Positions 52,231 to 61,862 are shown, counted from the stretch's first letter. The stretch: DNA of 64,000 bases from Streptomyces sp. NBC_00390 (GCF_036057275.1 NZ_CP107945.1:7998001-8062000); one strand, 5' to 3'. A program made the numbers and translations. Notes: generated from the sequence alone by a model not told the origin.

Positions 52231-53241
52231 GTGATGTCAGGCGTGGTCTGCCGCGAGAGAGTCCGACGTCCTGCCGCAGCGCTGCTGCGGATCCTCGCCG
52301 TCGCCGCCGCCTACTGGGCGAGCGGGCAGATCGGCCTCCTCGAGCAGGTCGTCGTGGAGGGGGCGGTCGTCACGCCGCTGTGGCCGCCCACCGGTATCGC
52401 CCTCAGCTGCCTGCTGTGGATGGGGATCCGGGTATGGCCCGGTATCGCGCTCGGCGCGTTCCTGACGATGGCCTCGCTGGAAACGGTGCGCGTGGCGTTC
52501 CTCGGCGTCATTGCCGGAAACACGATCGCACCGGTGGCGGCGTATCTCGTTCTCCGGCGCATCGGTTTCCGCACGGAGCTCGACAGACTGCGGGACGGGC
52601 TGTCGCTGGTGTGCGTCGGCGCGGGCAGCATGCTCATCAGCGCGACCATGGGCACCGGCACCGTGGTGCTCAGCGGCTCGCTGACGGCGGACGAATTCTG
52701 GCCGGTCTGGCTGGCGTGGTGGGCAGGGGACGTGATGGGGGTCCTGGTCGTCACCCCGCTGCTGCTGGTGCTGCGCCGGGCCCGGATGCCGCGGGACACG
52801 AGGCCGTACTGGTGGACCGAGGGTGTGGCCCTCTGCCTGGCGTCGCTCGGCATCATGTTCCATGCCACTCGCAGTGAGCTGCCGCTGCTGTTCATGGCGT
52901 TCCCGATGCTCATCTGGGCCGCGCTGCGTTATCAGCTGCCGGGCGCGGCGGTGGGCGCGCTCCTGATCTCGGTGCTGGCGATCTCGGCGGCGACGTCCGG
53001 CAAGGGACCGTTCGAGGGTCGCACTCTGCCGGAGGTCATGGTCATCCTGCAGGCGCTCAACGGGGCCGCCGCACTGACCGCCCTGCTGCTGGCCGCGATC
53101 GTCACCGAGCAGATCGGCATCCGCCGCAGGATCGAGGAGGCGTGCTCGGCCCTGGCGGACGTCGTCGACCAGCTCGCGCCGGGTGAGACCGCCCACCTGT
53201 GGCCCTTGCCGGACGGCAGGAAGGGCGAAGGCGGCCGGTAG
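52231..53241 (+). CDS. MASE1 membrane sensor protein lacking an output domain
   Basis: 336 residues from GTG 52231 (GAGGAC upstream; ATG 52234 is in frame). About eight membrane helices fitting MASE1: VAAAYWASGQIGLLEQVVVE, TPLWPPTGIALSCLLWMGIR and FWPVWLAWWAGDVMGVLVVT. A final helix RRRIEEACSALADVVDQL follows, which in multidomain relatives leads to a phosphatase, kinase or GGDEF domain; here the chain stops after 30 more residues. It probably works with the phosphatase encoded just upstream. Confidence 0.9.
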   Translation: MMSGVVCRERVRRPAAALLRILAVAAAYWASGQIGLLEQVVVEGAVVTPLWPPTGIALSCLLWMGIRVWPGIALGAFLTMASLETVRVAFLGVIAGNTIAPVAAYLVLRRIGFRTELDRLRDGLSLVCVGAGSMLISATMGTGTVVLSGSLTADEFWPVWLAWWAGDVMGVLVVTPLLLVLRRARMPRDTRPYWWTEGVALCLASLGIMFHATRSELPLLFMAFPMLIWAALRYQLPGAAVGALLISVLAISAATSGKGPFEGRTLPEVMVILQALNGAAALTALLLAAIVTEQIGIRRRIEEACSALADVVDQLAPGETAHLWPLPDGRKGEGGR

Positions 53242-53347
53242 CGCTCTGTCGGGTCCCGCGTGTGACTCAGGCGCGCCCGGTCCGGCACGAGCCGCAGACG
53301 CATCGCCGCGACGCCAGCGATGCATGTCACGGAAAAGAGGGAAGGGG

Positions 53348-54337
53348 GTGAGTGTGAAGGGTGACGAGGGCAAAGACCAGGACGTCGAGAGTCTGCTGGA
53401 CGGCTTGACGGTCGACCAGAGCAGACCGGAGCAGCCGATTCTGCTCGATGAGTCGGGCCGTGCGATCCGGACGTGGCGCGAGAACTATCCGTACGACACC
53501 AAGCTGCGGCGCAAAGAGTACGAGCAGCGCAAGCGGGTGCTGCAGATCGAGCTGCTCAAGCTTCAGCGATGGGTCAAGGACACCGGTCAGCGGCTCATCG
53601 TGATCTTCGAGGGGCGTGACGCCGCGGGGAAGGGCGGCACCATCCAGCGGTTCACCGAGCGCCTCAACCCCCGTGGAGCCCGCGTCGTGGCGCTGGAGAA
53701 ACCCACGGAGCGTGAGAGGACGCAGTGGTACTTCCAGCGCTATGTCGCGCATCTGCCGTCAGCCGGGGAGATCGTCTTCTTCGACCGCTCCTGGTACAAC
53801 AGGGCCGGCGTCGAGCGCGTCATGGACTTCTGCTCCAAGGACGAGTACCAACTGTTCCTGCACCAGTGCCCGCTCTTCGAGCGCATGCTGGTGGAGGACG
53901 GGATTGTGCTGGTGAAATTCTGGTTCTCCGTGTCCAGGACGGAGCAGCGCACCCGTTTCGCGATCCGTCAGGTGGACCCGGTCAGGCAGTGGAAACTCTC
54001 GCCGACGGACGTGGCTTCGCTGGACCGCTGGGACGACTACACCGCGGCGAAGGTCGACATGCTCCGCGCCACCGACACCCCCGAAGCTCCCTGGACGGTC
54101 GTCAAGAGCAACGACAAGAAGCGCGGCAGGCTCGAGGCCATGCGCAGTCTGCTCCGGCGCTGTGACTACGTCAGCAAGGACGTCGAGGCAGTCGGCGAAC
54201 CGGACCCCTTGATCGTGGGCGCCGCCAACACCCTGCTGGAATCCGGTGAGGAGCCCACAGCCCTCTCGCCCACTCCGCTCGCACATCCTGCTGTCGCCCC
54301 CGGAGCACACCCCACGGAGGATCCCCCGCAACACTGA
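53348..54337 (+). CDS. ppk2: Polyphosphate kinase 2 (PPK2 class I)
   Basis: About 329 residues; GTG 53348 or 53354 (both near AAGGGG) are possible starts. The catalytic core holds Walker A in RLIVIFEGRDAAGKGGTIQR, then FTERLNPRGARVVALEKPTE, RTQWYFQRYVAHLPSAGEIV and the Walker B/lid FFDRSWYNRAGVERVMDF. PPK2 moves phosphate between polyphosphate and nucleoside di- or monophosphates in the cytoplasm. A single catalytic domain suggests an ADP or GDP acceptor. Fits the stress-rich neighbourhood. Confidence 0.95.
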   Translation: MSVKGDEGKDQDVESLLDGLTVDQSRPEQPILLDESGRAIRTWRENYPYDTKLRRKEYEQRKRVLQIELLKLQRWVKDTGQRLIVIFEGRDAAGKGGTIQRFTERLNPRGARVVALEKPTERERTQWYFQRYVAHLPSAGEIVFFDRSWYNRAGVERVMDFCSKDEYQLFLHQCPLFERMLVEDGIVLVKFWFSVSRTEQRTRFAIRQVDPVRQWKLSPTDVASLDRWDDYTAAKVDMLRATDTPEAPWTVVKSNDKKRGRLEAMRSLLRRCDYVSKDVEAVGEPDPLIVGAANTLLESGEEPTALSPTPLAHPAVAPGAHPTEDPPQH

Positions 54338-54404
54338 GGGGATGAGACGGCGAGCCTCGGGTACGCGTGCGGCACACACCCACACACGACAGGAGGAGAC
54401 CCTC

Positions 54405-54587
54405 ATGAAGCGTCCCCGCCAGCACGGCAAGCCCCACCTCAGCGCTCACGAAGAGGTGACGCGTGAGATCAGGGACGCCGAACCGGACGTGGTGGAGCGC
54501 CGCCGCGCCGAGAGCGTGTCAGGCGGTCTCACCGTGGGCGGAACCGCCCAGGAGAACACGCGCACGGGCGACACCGAGGGCCGGTAA
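54405..54587 (+). CDS. Small hydrophilic hypothetical protein
   Basis: 60 residues from ATG 54405 behind AGGAGGAG. The sequence (HGKPHLSAHEEVTREIRDAE, then PDVVERRRAESVSGGLTVGG) is strongly hydrophilic and may be disordered. Follows ppk2 by 67 bases on the same strand. No family recognised. Confidence 0.6.
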   Translation: MKRPRQHGKPHLSAHEEVTREIRDAEPDVVERRRAESVSGGLTVGGTAQENTRTGDTEGR

Positions 54588-54618
54588 CCGGCCGCCGGGG
54601 GCGCCGCCTCCCCGGGTC

Positions 54619-55890
54619 TCACAAGGCGAGAGTGTCGTCGTGAGAGCCGGCATTCGAGGCGGGTGCGGTCGGTCGCATCGCGGCGTTGCGGGCGGTGCCG
54701 TGCCATTCGAGGAAGACGACGGTGGCGTCGTCGGACAAGTGGTTCTCATGGTGCTGCAGCACCGCGCGCATGAGGCGGCGCAGCGTCTCGGGGACCGGCA
54801 GTCCGTCGGCCTGGTGGCGGACGATGAAGTCGACGAACCTGTCCAGTCCGAATTCGCGGCCCAGCGCGTCGCGGGCTTCGGTGATGCCGTCGGTGTACAG
54901 CAGCAGGCGGTCGCCCGGCTCCAGATGCTCCTGGCGGACGATGGCAGGCAGGCCGAGGTCTGTTCCCATCGGGTGGGTGGGTGGACAGTGCAGTGTGGTG
55001 ACCCACCGACCCCCACGGATCACGACCGGTGGCAGGTGCCCGCAATTGATCCAGCTCAGCTCTCCGGTGCGGCTGTCGAGGTCGGCGAGGATGCCGGTGG
55101 CGTAGCGGTCGTGATGGAACTCGTTCAGCAGCGTCTGCTCGATGGCGCGAGCGGTGCTGATGAGGTCATGGCCTTCCCGCCGTTGGGCGCGGCAGGTCGC
55201 CACAGCGAGGTTTGCGGTGAGCCCGGCTGCTCTGTCGTGTCCCATGGCATCGAAGATGGCCAGGTGCACCGTGTCCGCGTCGGTCGCGTAGTCGAAGGCG
55301 TCACCGGCGACCTTGTAGGCCGGCTCCATCGCGGCACCGAGCGCGATCTGCTCATTGGCGAACGCCAGCGGCGGCATCAGCTTCCACTGCATCTCCGCGG
55401 CGACATTCATCGTTTCCGTACGCACCAGGCGGGCGTGAGCGTCGCTGAACGGCTGTTTGCTGACCATCAGCAATGCCGTGAGCGACGACAGATGCATCAG
55501 CGTGGCACGTGCCTGCTCCTCAGGTGTGCCCTCGGCGACATCCGCCCGCAGCACTCCCAGCCGCTGCGTTCCGTCCAGCACCGGAACCCAGTACCGGGTG
55601 CGGCCCGACTCTGCGACCGGGGACGAAAGGATGCGCGTCTCACGGAAGGCCACCCCGGGCAGCGTGGACTCCACGGCGAACTCCTCGCCGCCTTCGCCTG
55701 CGTCGAGGCCGCGGCCGGTGAGTTCCCGTAGCACCAGCTGGCGCAGATCGGTGACGAAGACACGGGCGCCGTATGCGCCCACCAGCTCGGCCTGCCGGGC
55801 CAGCAGGCCGGGCAGTTGCTCGATGCCTGTCAGATGGCCCGCCTGCAGGATGCCGGTGAGGCACCGCAGGACGCTCTCCGTGTCTGCCAT
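54619..55890 (-). CDS. GAF-like sensor SpoIIE/PP2C phosphatase
   Basis: 423 residues from ATG 55890 (GGAACGGAAGG upstream). A GAF-like N-terminal domain (LPGLLARQAELVGAYGARVF, then VFVTDLRQLVLRELTGRGLD) covers residues 25-170. The PP2C domain follows with NVAAEMQWKLMPPLAFANEQ, AYKVAGDAFDYATDADTVHL, AIFDAMGHDRAAGLTANLAV and LLLYTDGITEARDALGREFG. This is the subgroup of Streptomyces RsbU-like phosphatases without membrane parts. Third SpoIIE phosphatase within 15 kb. Confidence 0.93.
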   Translation of the reverse strand: MADTESVLRCLTGILQAGHLTGIEQLPGLLARQAELVGAYGARVFVTDLRQLVLRELTGRGLDAGEGGEEFAVESTLPGVAFRETRILSSPVAESGRTRYWVPVLDGTQRLGVLRADVAEGTPEEQARATLMHLSSLTALLMVSKQPFSDAHARLVRTETMNVAAEMQWKLMPPLAFANEQIALGAAMEPAYKVAGDAFDYATDADTVHLAIFDAMGHDRAAGLTANLAVATCRAQRREGHDLISTARAIEQTLLNEFHHDRYATGILADLDSRTGELSWINCGHLPPVVIRGGRWVTTLHCPPTHPMGTDLGLPAIVRQEHLEPGDRLLLYTDGITEARDALGREFGLDRFVDFIVRHQADGLPVPETLRRLMRAVLQHHENHLSDDATVVFLEWHGTARNAAMRPTAPASNAGSHDDTLAL

Positions 55891-56199
55891 GGCCTTCCGT
55901 TCCAGCGCCGGGACGGCTGCCCGCTCGACGACGGTGTTCGTCGGGCGCGCTCGTCACCCAGCCTAGGTTGCGCCGTACGCCGACGCCCGGCCGTCCTGCG
56001 CCGGTCGGATCGAATCCGGGGCAGTCCTGGACGCCGGCGCGGAGGAGAACGGCGACGGAGACGGTCTTGTAATGCACATGGTCCGTGGATCACCATGGCG
56101 CGTGCCTCACGATCCGCTCACAAGGCGCTCACAGGGCACTCACAGCACACGTATGCATGCACCTCCACCTGGCGCACACGACGCATGAGGAGAGACTAC

Positions 56200-59100
56200 G
56201 TGGCACGAAGAAGCAGACCGTTACGAGCGGCGCTCGCTGCCCTCACCGCCATACTGCTGTTACCCCTCGGCGCAGGTGTCGCGGCCGCCGCGCCCGAGCC
56301 GCCGCCCACACTGAGCCCGGCCGAGCGGAAGATCGAACCCGCACTGCGGGTCCAGCTCGACGAGGGCAAGGCCGCCTTCTGGGTCTACCTCGACAGCGCC
56401 GCCGACCTCAGCGCCGCCGCACGGCAGAGCAGCAAGGCAGGCAAGGGCGAAGCCGTCTTCCGGGCAAAAACGGAGCACGCCGCCCGTACCCAGGCAGGAC
56501 TGATCAAGGCCCTGGACGGGGTCAAGGCCGAGTACACCTCGTACTGGATCGTCAACGCGCTGCGCGTCGTCGGCACCGAGAAGCTCGCCGGCACCCTTGC
56601 CCAGCGGCCCGAGGTCGCCCGTATCGACGCCGACGACAAGGTGACCATCCCCAAGCCCGCCAAGGGCGACCGGGAGGGTGCCGTGGACGCCGTCGAGTGG
56701 AACATCGACCGCATCAAGGCCCCCCAGGTGTGGGACCAGTTCGGTGTCCGCGGCGAGGGCATGGTCGTCGCGAACATCGACAGCGGAGTGGACCACCAGC
56801 ATCCGGCCGTCCGTGGGCAGTACCGCGGTCTCGGTGCCGGGGGAGCGTACGACCACAACTACAACTGGTTCGACCCGGCCGGGGTGTGCGCCGGGGCCGC
56901 GCCCTGCGACAACAACGACCACGGCACCCACACCATGGGCACGATGGTCGGTGACGACGGCGGCGCCAACAAGATCGGAGTCGCACCCGGCGCCAAGTGG
57001 ATCGCCGCCAAGGGCTGCGAGACCAGCTCCTGCTCCGAGGCATCCCTGCTCGCCTCCGGACAGTGGATCGTCGCGCCCACCGATCTGAACCGCCAGAACC
57101 CGCGTCCCGATCTCGCGCCGCACATCGTGAACAACTCGTGGGGCAGTTCGGTGCACGACGACTGGTACCAGCAGATCGTCGACACCTGGCGCGCCGCGGG
57201 TATCTTCCCTGCCTTCTCCAACGGCAACTCCGGGCCCTCCTGCGCCACCAGCGGTTCCCCCGGCGACTACACCGCGTCGTACAGCTCCGGCGCCTTCGAC
57301 ATCAACAACACGATCGCGTCGTTCTCCTCGCGCGGTGCGGGGCCCGGCGGCACGATCAAGCCGAATATCGCCGCCCCTGGCGTCAACGTCCGCTCCTCCG
57401 TGCGCAACGGCGGATACGGGTCGTTCTCCGGTACGTCGATGGCCTCACCGCACACCGCCGCCACCGTGGCCCTGATGTGGTCCGCCGCGCCCGCCCTCGA
57501 AGGCGACATCGCCCAGACCGAGGCCCTGCTGGACGGCACCGCGGTCGACACCGACAACACCACCTGTGGCGGCACCGCCGCCGACAACAACGTGTTCGGC
57601 GAGGGCCGGCTCGATGCGCTCGCAGCGGTCCAGGCCGCACCGCGCGGCGCGGTCGGCGCGCTGACCGGCACCGTCCGCTCCGGCGGGGAACCGGTGGCCG
57701 GAGCGAGGATCACCGCCGACGGCCCCTCCGACCGCACCGCCACGACGGCTGCCGACGGCAGCTACAGCTTCCCGGCACTGTCGGTCGGCGACTACACACT
57801 GACGGCCGGCAAGTTCGGCTACGGACAGGAGTCCGCGACTGCGTCCGTCACCGAAGGAACCACCGCCACCAGCGACTTCACACTGACGCAGGCGCCTTCC
57901 GCGAAGGTCACCGGCACCGTCTCCTCCTCCGCGGGCCCCGTCGCCGGCGCGGCCGTGACCGTCGCCGACACCCCGGTGACCGCCACCACCGACGAACAGG
58001 GCCGCTTCGAAGCCACCCTGCCGCTCGGTACATACGACATACGGGCCACCCACTCGTCCCGCTGCGTCACCCCGGGCAGCACCCGTGTGACACTCACCGC
58101 CGACACCACGGCGGCCGTGACCCTCCCCGACCGCATCGACACCTACGGCTACGCGTGCGCCGCGGCGGACCGCACCTATGTGCCCGGCGACCGGCAGCTC
58201 GCGCTGACCGGTGACAACACCACCGAACGCGTCGATCTGCCGTTCTCCGTACCCCTGTACGGCAAGACGTACGGCACGGCATACGTCGGCACCAACGGCA
58301 CCGTCAGCTTCGGCGGCGCGCACACCGGCGACGTCAACGGCGACATCCCGAGCACCGGCACGCCCAACGCAGCGCTCTACCCGTTCTGGGACGATCTGAT
58401 GGTCGGCGCGCCCGGCACCGGCTCAGGTGTCTTCACCGCTGTCACCGGCTCCGCGCCCCACCGCTCCTTCGTCATCGAGTGGCGCCAGGTGTCCCACTGG
58501 TCCGCGCAGAACGACACGTTCTCCTTCTCCGCCGTGATCGGCGAGGACGGGCGGGTGTCCTACCACTACAAGGACACCACCGGAACCGGCCTGAAAGCCG
58601 GGTCCAGTGCCACGATCGGCGTGGAGAACGCCACCGGCACGGACGCCTTGCGCTACTCGTTCAACAGCGCCGTGCTGGGCGACGGGCTGTCGGTGGCCTT
58701 CCGCACCACCAAGAGCGGCGTGGTGGCCGGCCGGGTGCTCGACGCCAACGACGGCAAGGGCGTCGAAGGGGCAACGGTCACCGTGGGCGCCGGGAGTTCG
58801 GCGGTCACCGCCACGACGGCCGCCGACGGCGGGTACGTCGTCCAGAGTCCGTCCGGCGAGCAGCAGGTGTCGCTGACCGCCCCCGCGTACCAGTCCGCGC
58901 AGAGCACGGTGCAGGTCACGGCGGGTGAGGTCAGCGGCGTCACGCAGTCCCTCAGGACCGGCAAGGTCACAGCATCCCGCCCGTCCCTGGACGTGGTGGC
59001 GCCACCACAGCAGCGGCGGACGCGTACGTTCGACCTCACCAACCCGGGCTTCGGCACGGCGTTCACGGTGACGGAGGACGCGCCGTGGCTGACGGCGACC

Positions 59101-59748
59101 CCGGCGGGCGGTGACCTTCCGACCGGGGCGAAGGTGCCGGTCACCCTCACCGTCGACACCACCGGCATGGAGCCCGGCACGGTCCTGACGGCCGATGTGA
59201 AGATCACCTCGGTGAGCGGGCGCAGTCCCGTTCTGACCGTACCGGTGAAGATGATCGTGCCCCGCTACCAGATGGCGCTCGACTCGGGCGCCGGCGCCGG
59301 CAGCGTGGACGCCGCGGGCGACGCCTGGTCACCGGACCGCAGGTACTCGGCCGGTTCGTACGGCTACCAGGGCAACTCCGGTACCAGGTCCACCAGCCGT
59401 ACGATCGCGGGCACGAACGAGCAGAAGCTGTACCGCAGCGCCCGCGAGGGCATGTACGAGTACCGCTTCGACAATGTGCCGAACGGGGTCTACACGGTGG
59501 AGCTCGGCTTCGCCGAACTGTCCTCGACGAGGCCGAACAAGCGCGTCTTCGATGTGCTCGCCGAGGGCGCCGAGGTGCTGCCCGCCCTCGACATCGCGCT
59601 GGAGGCGGGCAGTTACACCGCCCTGACGCGCACGTACACGGTCACCGTCACCGACGGGACCCTGAACGTACGCTTCGCAGCCCGCGGCGGGTACGGAAAG
59701 CCCCTGCTCAACAGCCTTCGGGTGACCGAGCGGCCCGACAAGAGCTGA
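56200..59748 (+). CDS. Large secreted subtilase (S8) with C-terminal malectin-like domain
   Basis: 1182 residues from GTG 56200 (AGGAGA 6 bases upstream; ATG 56185 is in frame but badly placed). Signal peptide 1-31, an inhibitor-like propeptide to about 150 (KAAFWVYLDSAADLSAAARQ), then the catalytic domain with Asp194 (ANIDSGVDHQHP), His241 (NNDHGTHTMG), oxyanion Asn343 (SNGNSGP) and Ser413 (GTSMASPHTA). Two carboxypeptidase-regulatory-like repeats (about 465-650) follow, then a beta domain with VPLYGKTYGTAYVGTNGTVS, another regulatory repeat and a BACON-like segment. The last 160 residues (YQMALDSGAGAGSVDAAGDA on) look like a malectin carbohydrate-binding domain. Probably degrades extracellular or glycosylated protein. 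Confidence 0.95.
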   Translation: MARRSRPLRAALAALTAILLLPLGAGVAAAAPEPPPTLSPAERKIEPALRVQLDEGKAAFWVYLDSAADLSAAARQSSKAGKGEAVFRAKTEHAARTQAGLIKALDGVKAEYTSYWIVNALRVVGTEKLAGTLAQRPEVARIDADDKVTIPKPAKGDREGAVDAVEWNIDRIKAPQVWDQFGVRGEGMVVANIDSGVDHQHPAVRGQYRGLGAGGAYDHNYNWFDPAGVCAGAAPCDNNDHGTHTMGTMVGDDGGANKIGVAPGAKWIAAKGCETSSCSEASLLASGQWIVAPTDLNRQNPRPDLAPHIVNNSWGSSVHDDWYQQIVDTWRAAGIFPAFSNGNSGPSCATSGSPGDYTASYSSGAFDINNTIASFSSRGAGPGGTIKPNIAAPGVNVRSSVRNGGYGSFSGTSMASPHTAATVALMWSAAPALEGDIAQTEALLDGTAVDTDNTTCGGTAADNNVFGEGRLDALAAVQAAPRGAVGALTGTVRSGGEPVAGARITADGPSDRTATTAADGSYSFPALSVGDYTLTAGKFGYGQESATASVTEGTTATSDFTLTQAPSAKVTGTVSSSAGPVAGAAVTVADTPVTATTDEQGRFEATLPLGTYDIRATHSSRCVTPGSTRVTLTADTTAAVTLPDRIDTYGYACAAADRTYVPGDRQLALTGDNTTERVDLPFSVPLYGKTYGTAYVGTNGTVSFGGAHTGDVNGDIPSTGTPNAALYPFWDDLMVGAPGTGSGVFTAVTGSAPHRSFVIEWRQVSHWSAQNDTFSFSAVIGEDGRVSYHYKDTTGTGLKAGSSATIGVENATGTDALRYSFNSAVLGDGLSVAFRTTKSGVVAGRVLDANDGKGVEGATVTVGAGSSAVTATTAADGGYVVQSPSGEQQVSLTAPAYQSAQSTVQVTAGEVSGVTQSLRTGKVTASRPSLDVVAPPQQRRTRTFDLTNPGFGTAFTVTEDAPWLTATPAGGDLPTGAKVPVTLTVDTTGMEPGTVLTADVKITSVSGRSPVLTVPVKMIVPRYQMALDSGAGAGSVDAAGDAWSPDRRYSAGSYGYQGNSGTRSTSRTIAGTNEQKLYRSAREGMYEYRFDNVPNGVYTVELGFAELSSTRPNKRVFDVLAEGAEVLPALDIALEAGSYTALTRTYTVTVTDGTLNVRFAARGGYGKPLLNSLRVTERPDKS

Positions 59749-59766
59749 CCGTACGCACGCACTCAC

Positions 59767-59796
59767 AGGGCGGGGCGCCCCGCGGCGCCCCGCCCT
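59767..59796. terminator. Bidirectional hairpin terminator
   Basis: A perfect 13-bp stem AGGGCGGGGCGCC/GGCGCCCCGCCCT with a CCGC loop between the convergent protease and sugC genes; its right arm touches the sugC stop codon. Confidence 0.8.
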
Positions 59797-60991
59797 ACCC
59801 CCCGCCGCCGGCGTTCTGCGGGTGTGTGAGGTTCACGCCGGTGCGCGGGTCGAACAGGTGCATCCGGGATGTGTCGACCCACAGTTCGGCCGGTGCCCCT
59901 TCACGGATCCGTGTGGCGGCGCTGAGGCGGGTGACGATCTGGTGTTCGGTGGTCCCGGTGTCGAAGACGCCGGAGTCTGCGGCGAGTTCTTCCAGTTCCG
60001 TGGTCGTGGTGGGCCGCCAGGCGGTCTCGGTGAAGTAGGCGTACACATCCGATCCGAGTGACTCGACCACGTCCACGGTGGTGGTGAAAGCGGTGCCCGT
60101 GCGGCCAGGGTCGACCAGTGCGGCATCCTCGAAGGCCTCGGGGCGCAGCCCCACGATCAGATCCCGGGGGGCGCCCTGCGACTCGAGCTGCCTCAGTGTC
60201 CGTGCCTCCGGCGCGAGTTCGCCGACGGACGTGCGCACGGTGTTCTCCTCCAGCGTCGCGTTCAGGAAGTTCATGGCGGGGGAGCCGATGAAACCTGCGA
60301 CGAACAGATTGCGCGGCTCGTCGTAGAGATGCTGCGGTGTGCCGACCTGCTGGACGACGCCGCCTCGCATGACGACGACGCGGTCGCCGAGCGTCATCGC
60401 CTCCGTCTGGTCGTGGGTGACGTAGACGGTGGTGGTGCCGAGGCGCTGCTGGAGACGGGAGATCTGGGTGCGCATCTGCACCCGGAGTTTGGCGTCGAGA
60501 TTGGACAGCGGCTCGTCCATCAGGAAGGCCTTGGGGTCGCGGACGATGGCCCTGCCCATCGCCACGCGCTGGCGCTGTCCGCCGGACAGGTTCGCCGGCT
60601 TGCGTTCCAGATGCTCGGTCAGATCGAGGATCCGCGCGGCTTCGTCGACCTTGGTGCGGATGACGGCCTTGTCGACCTTGGCCAGGCGCAGGGCGAAGCC
60701 CATGTTGTCGCGCACGCTCATGTGCGGGTACAGGGCGTAGCTCTGGAACACCATGGCGATGTCACGGTCCTTGGGCGCCTTGTCGTTGACGACCTGACCG
60801 CCGATGCGCAGGGTTCCTTCGGTGATTTCCTCGAGTCCGGCGATCATGTTGAGCGTGGTGGACTTGCCGCATCCGGAGGGTCCGACCAGGATGACGAACT
60901 CCCCGTCCCCGACGGTGAGGTCGACGTCGCGGACCGCCAGGGCACCGTCGGGGTATCGCTTGGTGACGCCCTCGAGAACGATCTCGGCCAC
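59795..60991 (-). CDS. sugC: Sugar ABC transporter ATPase, SugC/MsmK/UgpC type
   Basis: 398 residues. Walker A FVILVGPSGCGKSTTLNMIA, Q-loop MVFQSYALYPHMSVRDNMGF, signature ANLSGGQRQRVAMGRAIV, Walker B FLMDEPLSNLDAKLRVQM, and the H-loop TVYVTHDQTEAMTLGDRV. The C-terminal 150 residues are the regulatory OB-type domain of carbohydrate ATPases (VGLRPEAFED). Last gene of an operon resembling mycobacterial lpqY-sugA-sugB-sugC. Streptomyces sugar importers usually share the distant MsiK ATPase, so a dedicated ATPase here is notable. Confidence 0.93.
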   Translation of the reverse strand: MAEIVLEGVTKRYPDGALAVRDVDLTVGDGEFVILVGPSGCGKSTTLNMIAGLEEITEGTLRIGGQVVNDKAPKDRDIAMVFQSYALYPHMSVRDNMGFALRLAKVDKAVIRTKVDEAARILDLTEHLERKPANLSGGQRQRVAMGRAIVRDPKAFLMDEPLSNLDAKLRVQMRTQISRLQQRLGTTTVYVTHDQTEAMTLGDRVVVMRGGVVQQVGTPQHLYDEPRNLFVAGFIGSPAMNFLNATLEENTVRTSVGELAPEARTLRQLESQGAPRDLIVGLRPEAFEDAALVDPGRTGTAFTTTVDVVESLGSDVYAYFTETAWRPTTTTELEELAADSGVFDTGTTEHQIVTRLSAATRIREGAPAELWVDTSRMHLFDPRTGVNLTHPQNAGGGG

Positions 60992-61028
60992 GGTCAGTGC
61001 TCCTTGTGCTGAGGACCGGCCAGGCCGG

Positions 61029-61862
61029 TCAGCCCTTGACGGCCCCGGAGGTGAGTCCGGCGACGATGCGCCGCTGGAACAGCAGCACGAAGACGATGAT
61101 CGGAACGGTGATGACGACCGCGGCGGCGGCGATCGAACCGGTGGGCTGGGCGAACTGGCTGCTGCCGGTGAAGAACGCGATGGCCGCCGGGACGGTGCGG
61201 GCCGCGGTGGTCGAGGTCAGCGAGATCGCGAACAGGAAGTCGTTCCAGCAGAAGATGAAGACCAGAATTGCCGTGGTGAACACACCGGGCGCCGCCAGCG
61301 GGGCGATCACCAGCCGGAACGCCTGGGCGGGGGTAGCGCCGTCGACCTTGGCCGCCTTCTCCAGATCCCAGGGAATCTCCCGGAAGAACGCCGAGAGCGT
61401 GTAGATCGCGAGCGGGAGGGAGAAGGTCATGTACGGGATGATGAGACCCGGCCAGGTGTCGAAGAGGCCCAGGATCCGCTCGAGGTTGAACAGCGGGGAG
61501 ACCAGCGAGATCGGCGGGAACATCGCGATCAGCAGGGACATCCCGATCAGCAGCCCCTTGCCGGGGAAGCGCAGCCTGGCCACCGCATAGGCCGCAAGGG
61601 TCCCCAGCACCACGGCGATCGCCGTCGCGATCAGCGCGATGCCGACGGAATTGATCAGGGCACGGGTGAATTCCGAGGTCTGGAAAATGCCTCGGTAGTT
61701 GTCCCATGTCCACTTGCTCGGAATGAAATTGCCGTCGGTGAGGGTGCTCGGATCCTTGAACGACAGGGACGCGATCCACAGCACCGGGAAGAGTGCATAG
61801 GCGATCACCACCACATTGGCGACCGTCCAGCCCGTCACATGCCGCTCGCCCGCACGGGCCAT
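61029..61862 (-). CDS. sugB: Sugar ABC transporter permease, SugB/MalG type
   Basis: 277 residues from ATG 61862, overlapping the sugA stop (TGATG). Six membrane helices; the EAA loop is FREIPWDLEKAAKVDGATPA near residue 175, ending in the family order. WIASLSFKDPSTLTDGNFIP and FCWNDFLFAISLTSTTAART are typical MalG/SugB markers. Pairs with SugA. Confidence 0.94.
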   Translation of the reverse strand: MARAGERHVTGWTVANVVVIAYALFPVLWIASLSFKDPSTLTDGNFIPSKWTWDNYRGIFQTSEFTRALINSVGIALIATAIAVVLGTLAAYAVARLRFPGKGLLIGMSLLIAMFPPISLVSPLFNLERILGLFDTWPGLIIPYMTFSLPLAIYTLSAFFREIPWDLEKAAKVDGATPAQAFRLVIAPLAAPGVFTTAILVFIFCWNDFLFAISLTSTTAARTVPAAIAFFTGSSQFAQPTGSIAAAAVVITVPIIVFVLLFQRRIVAGLTSGAVKG

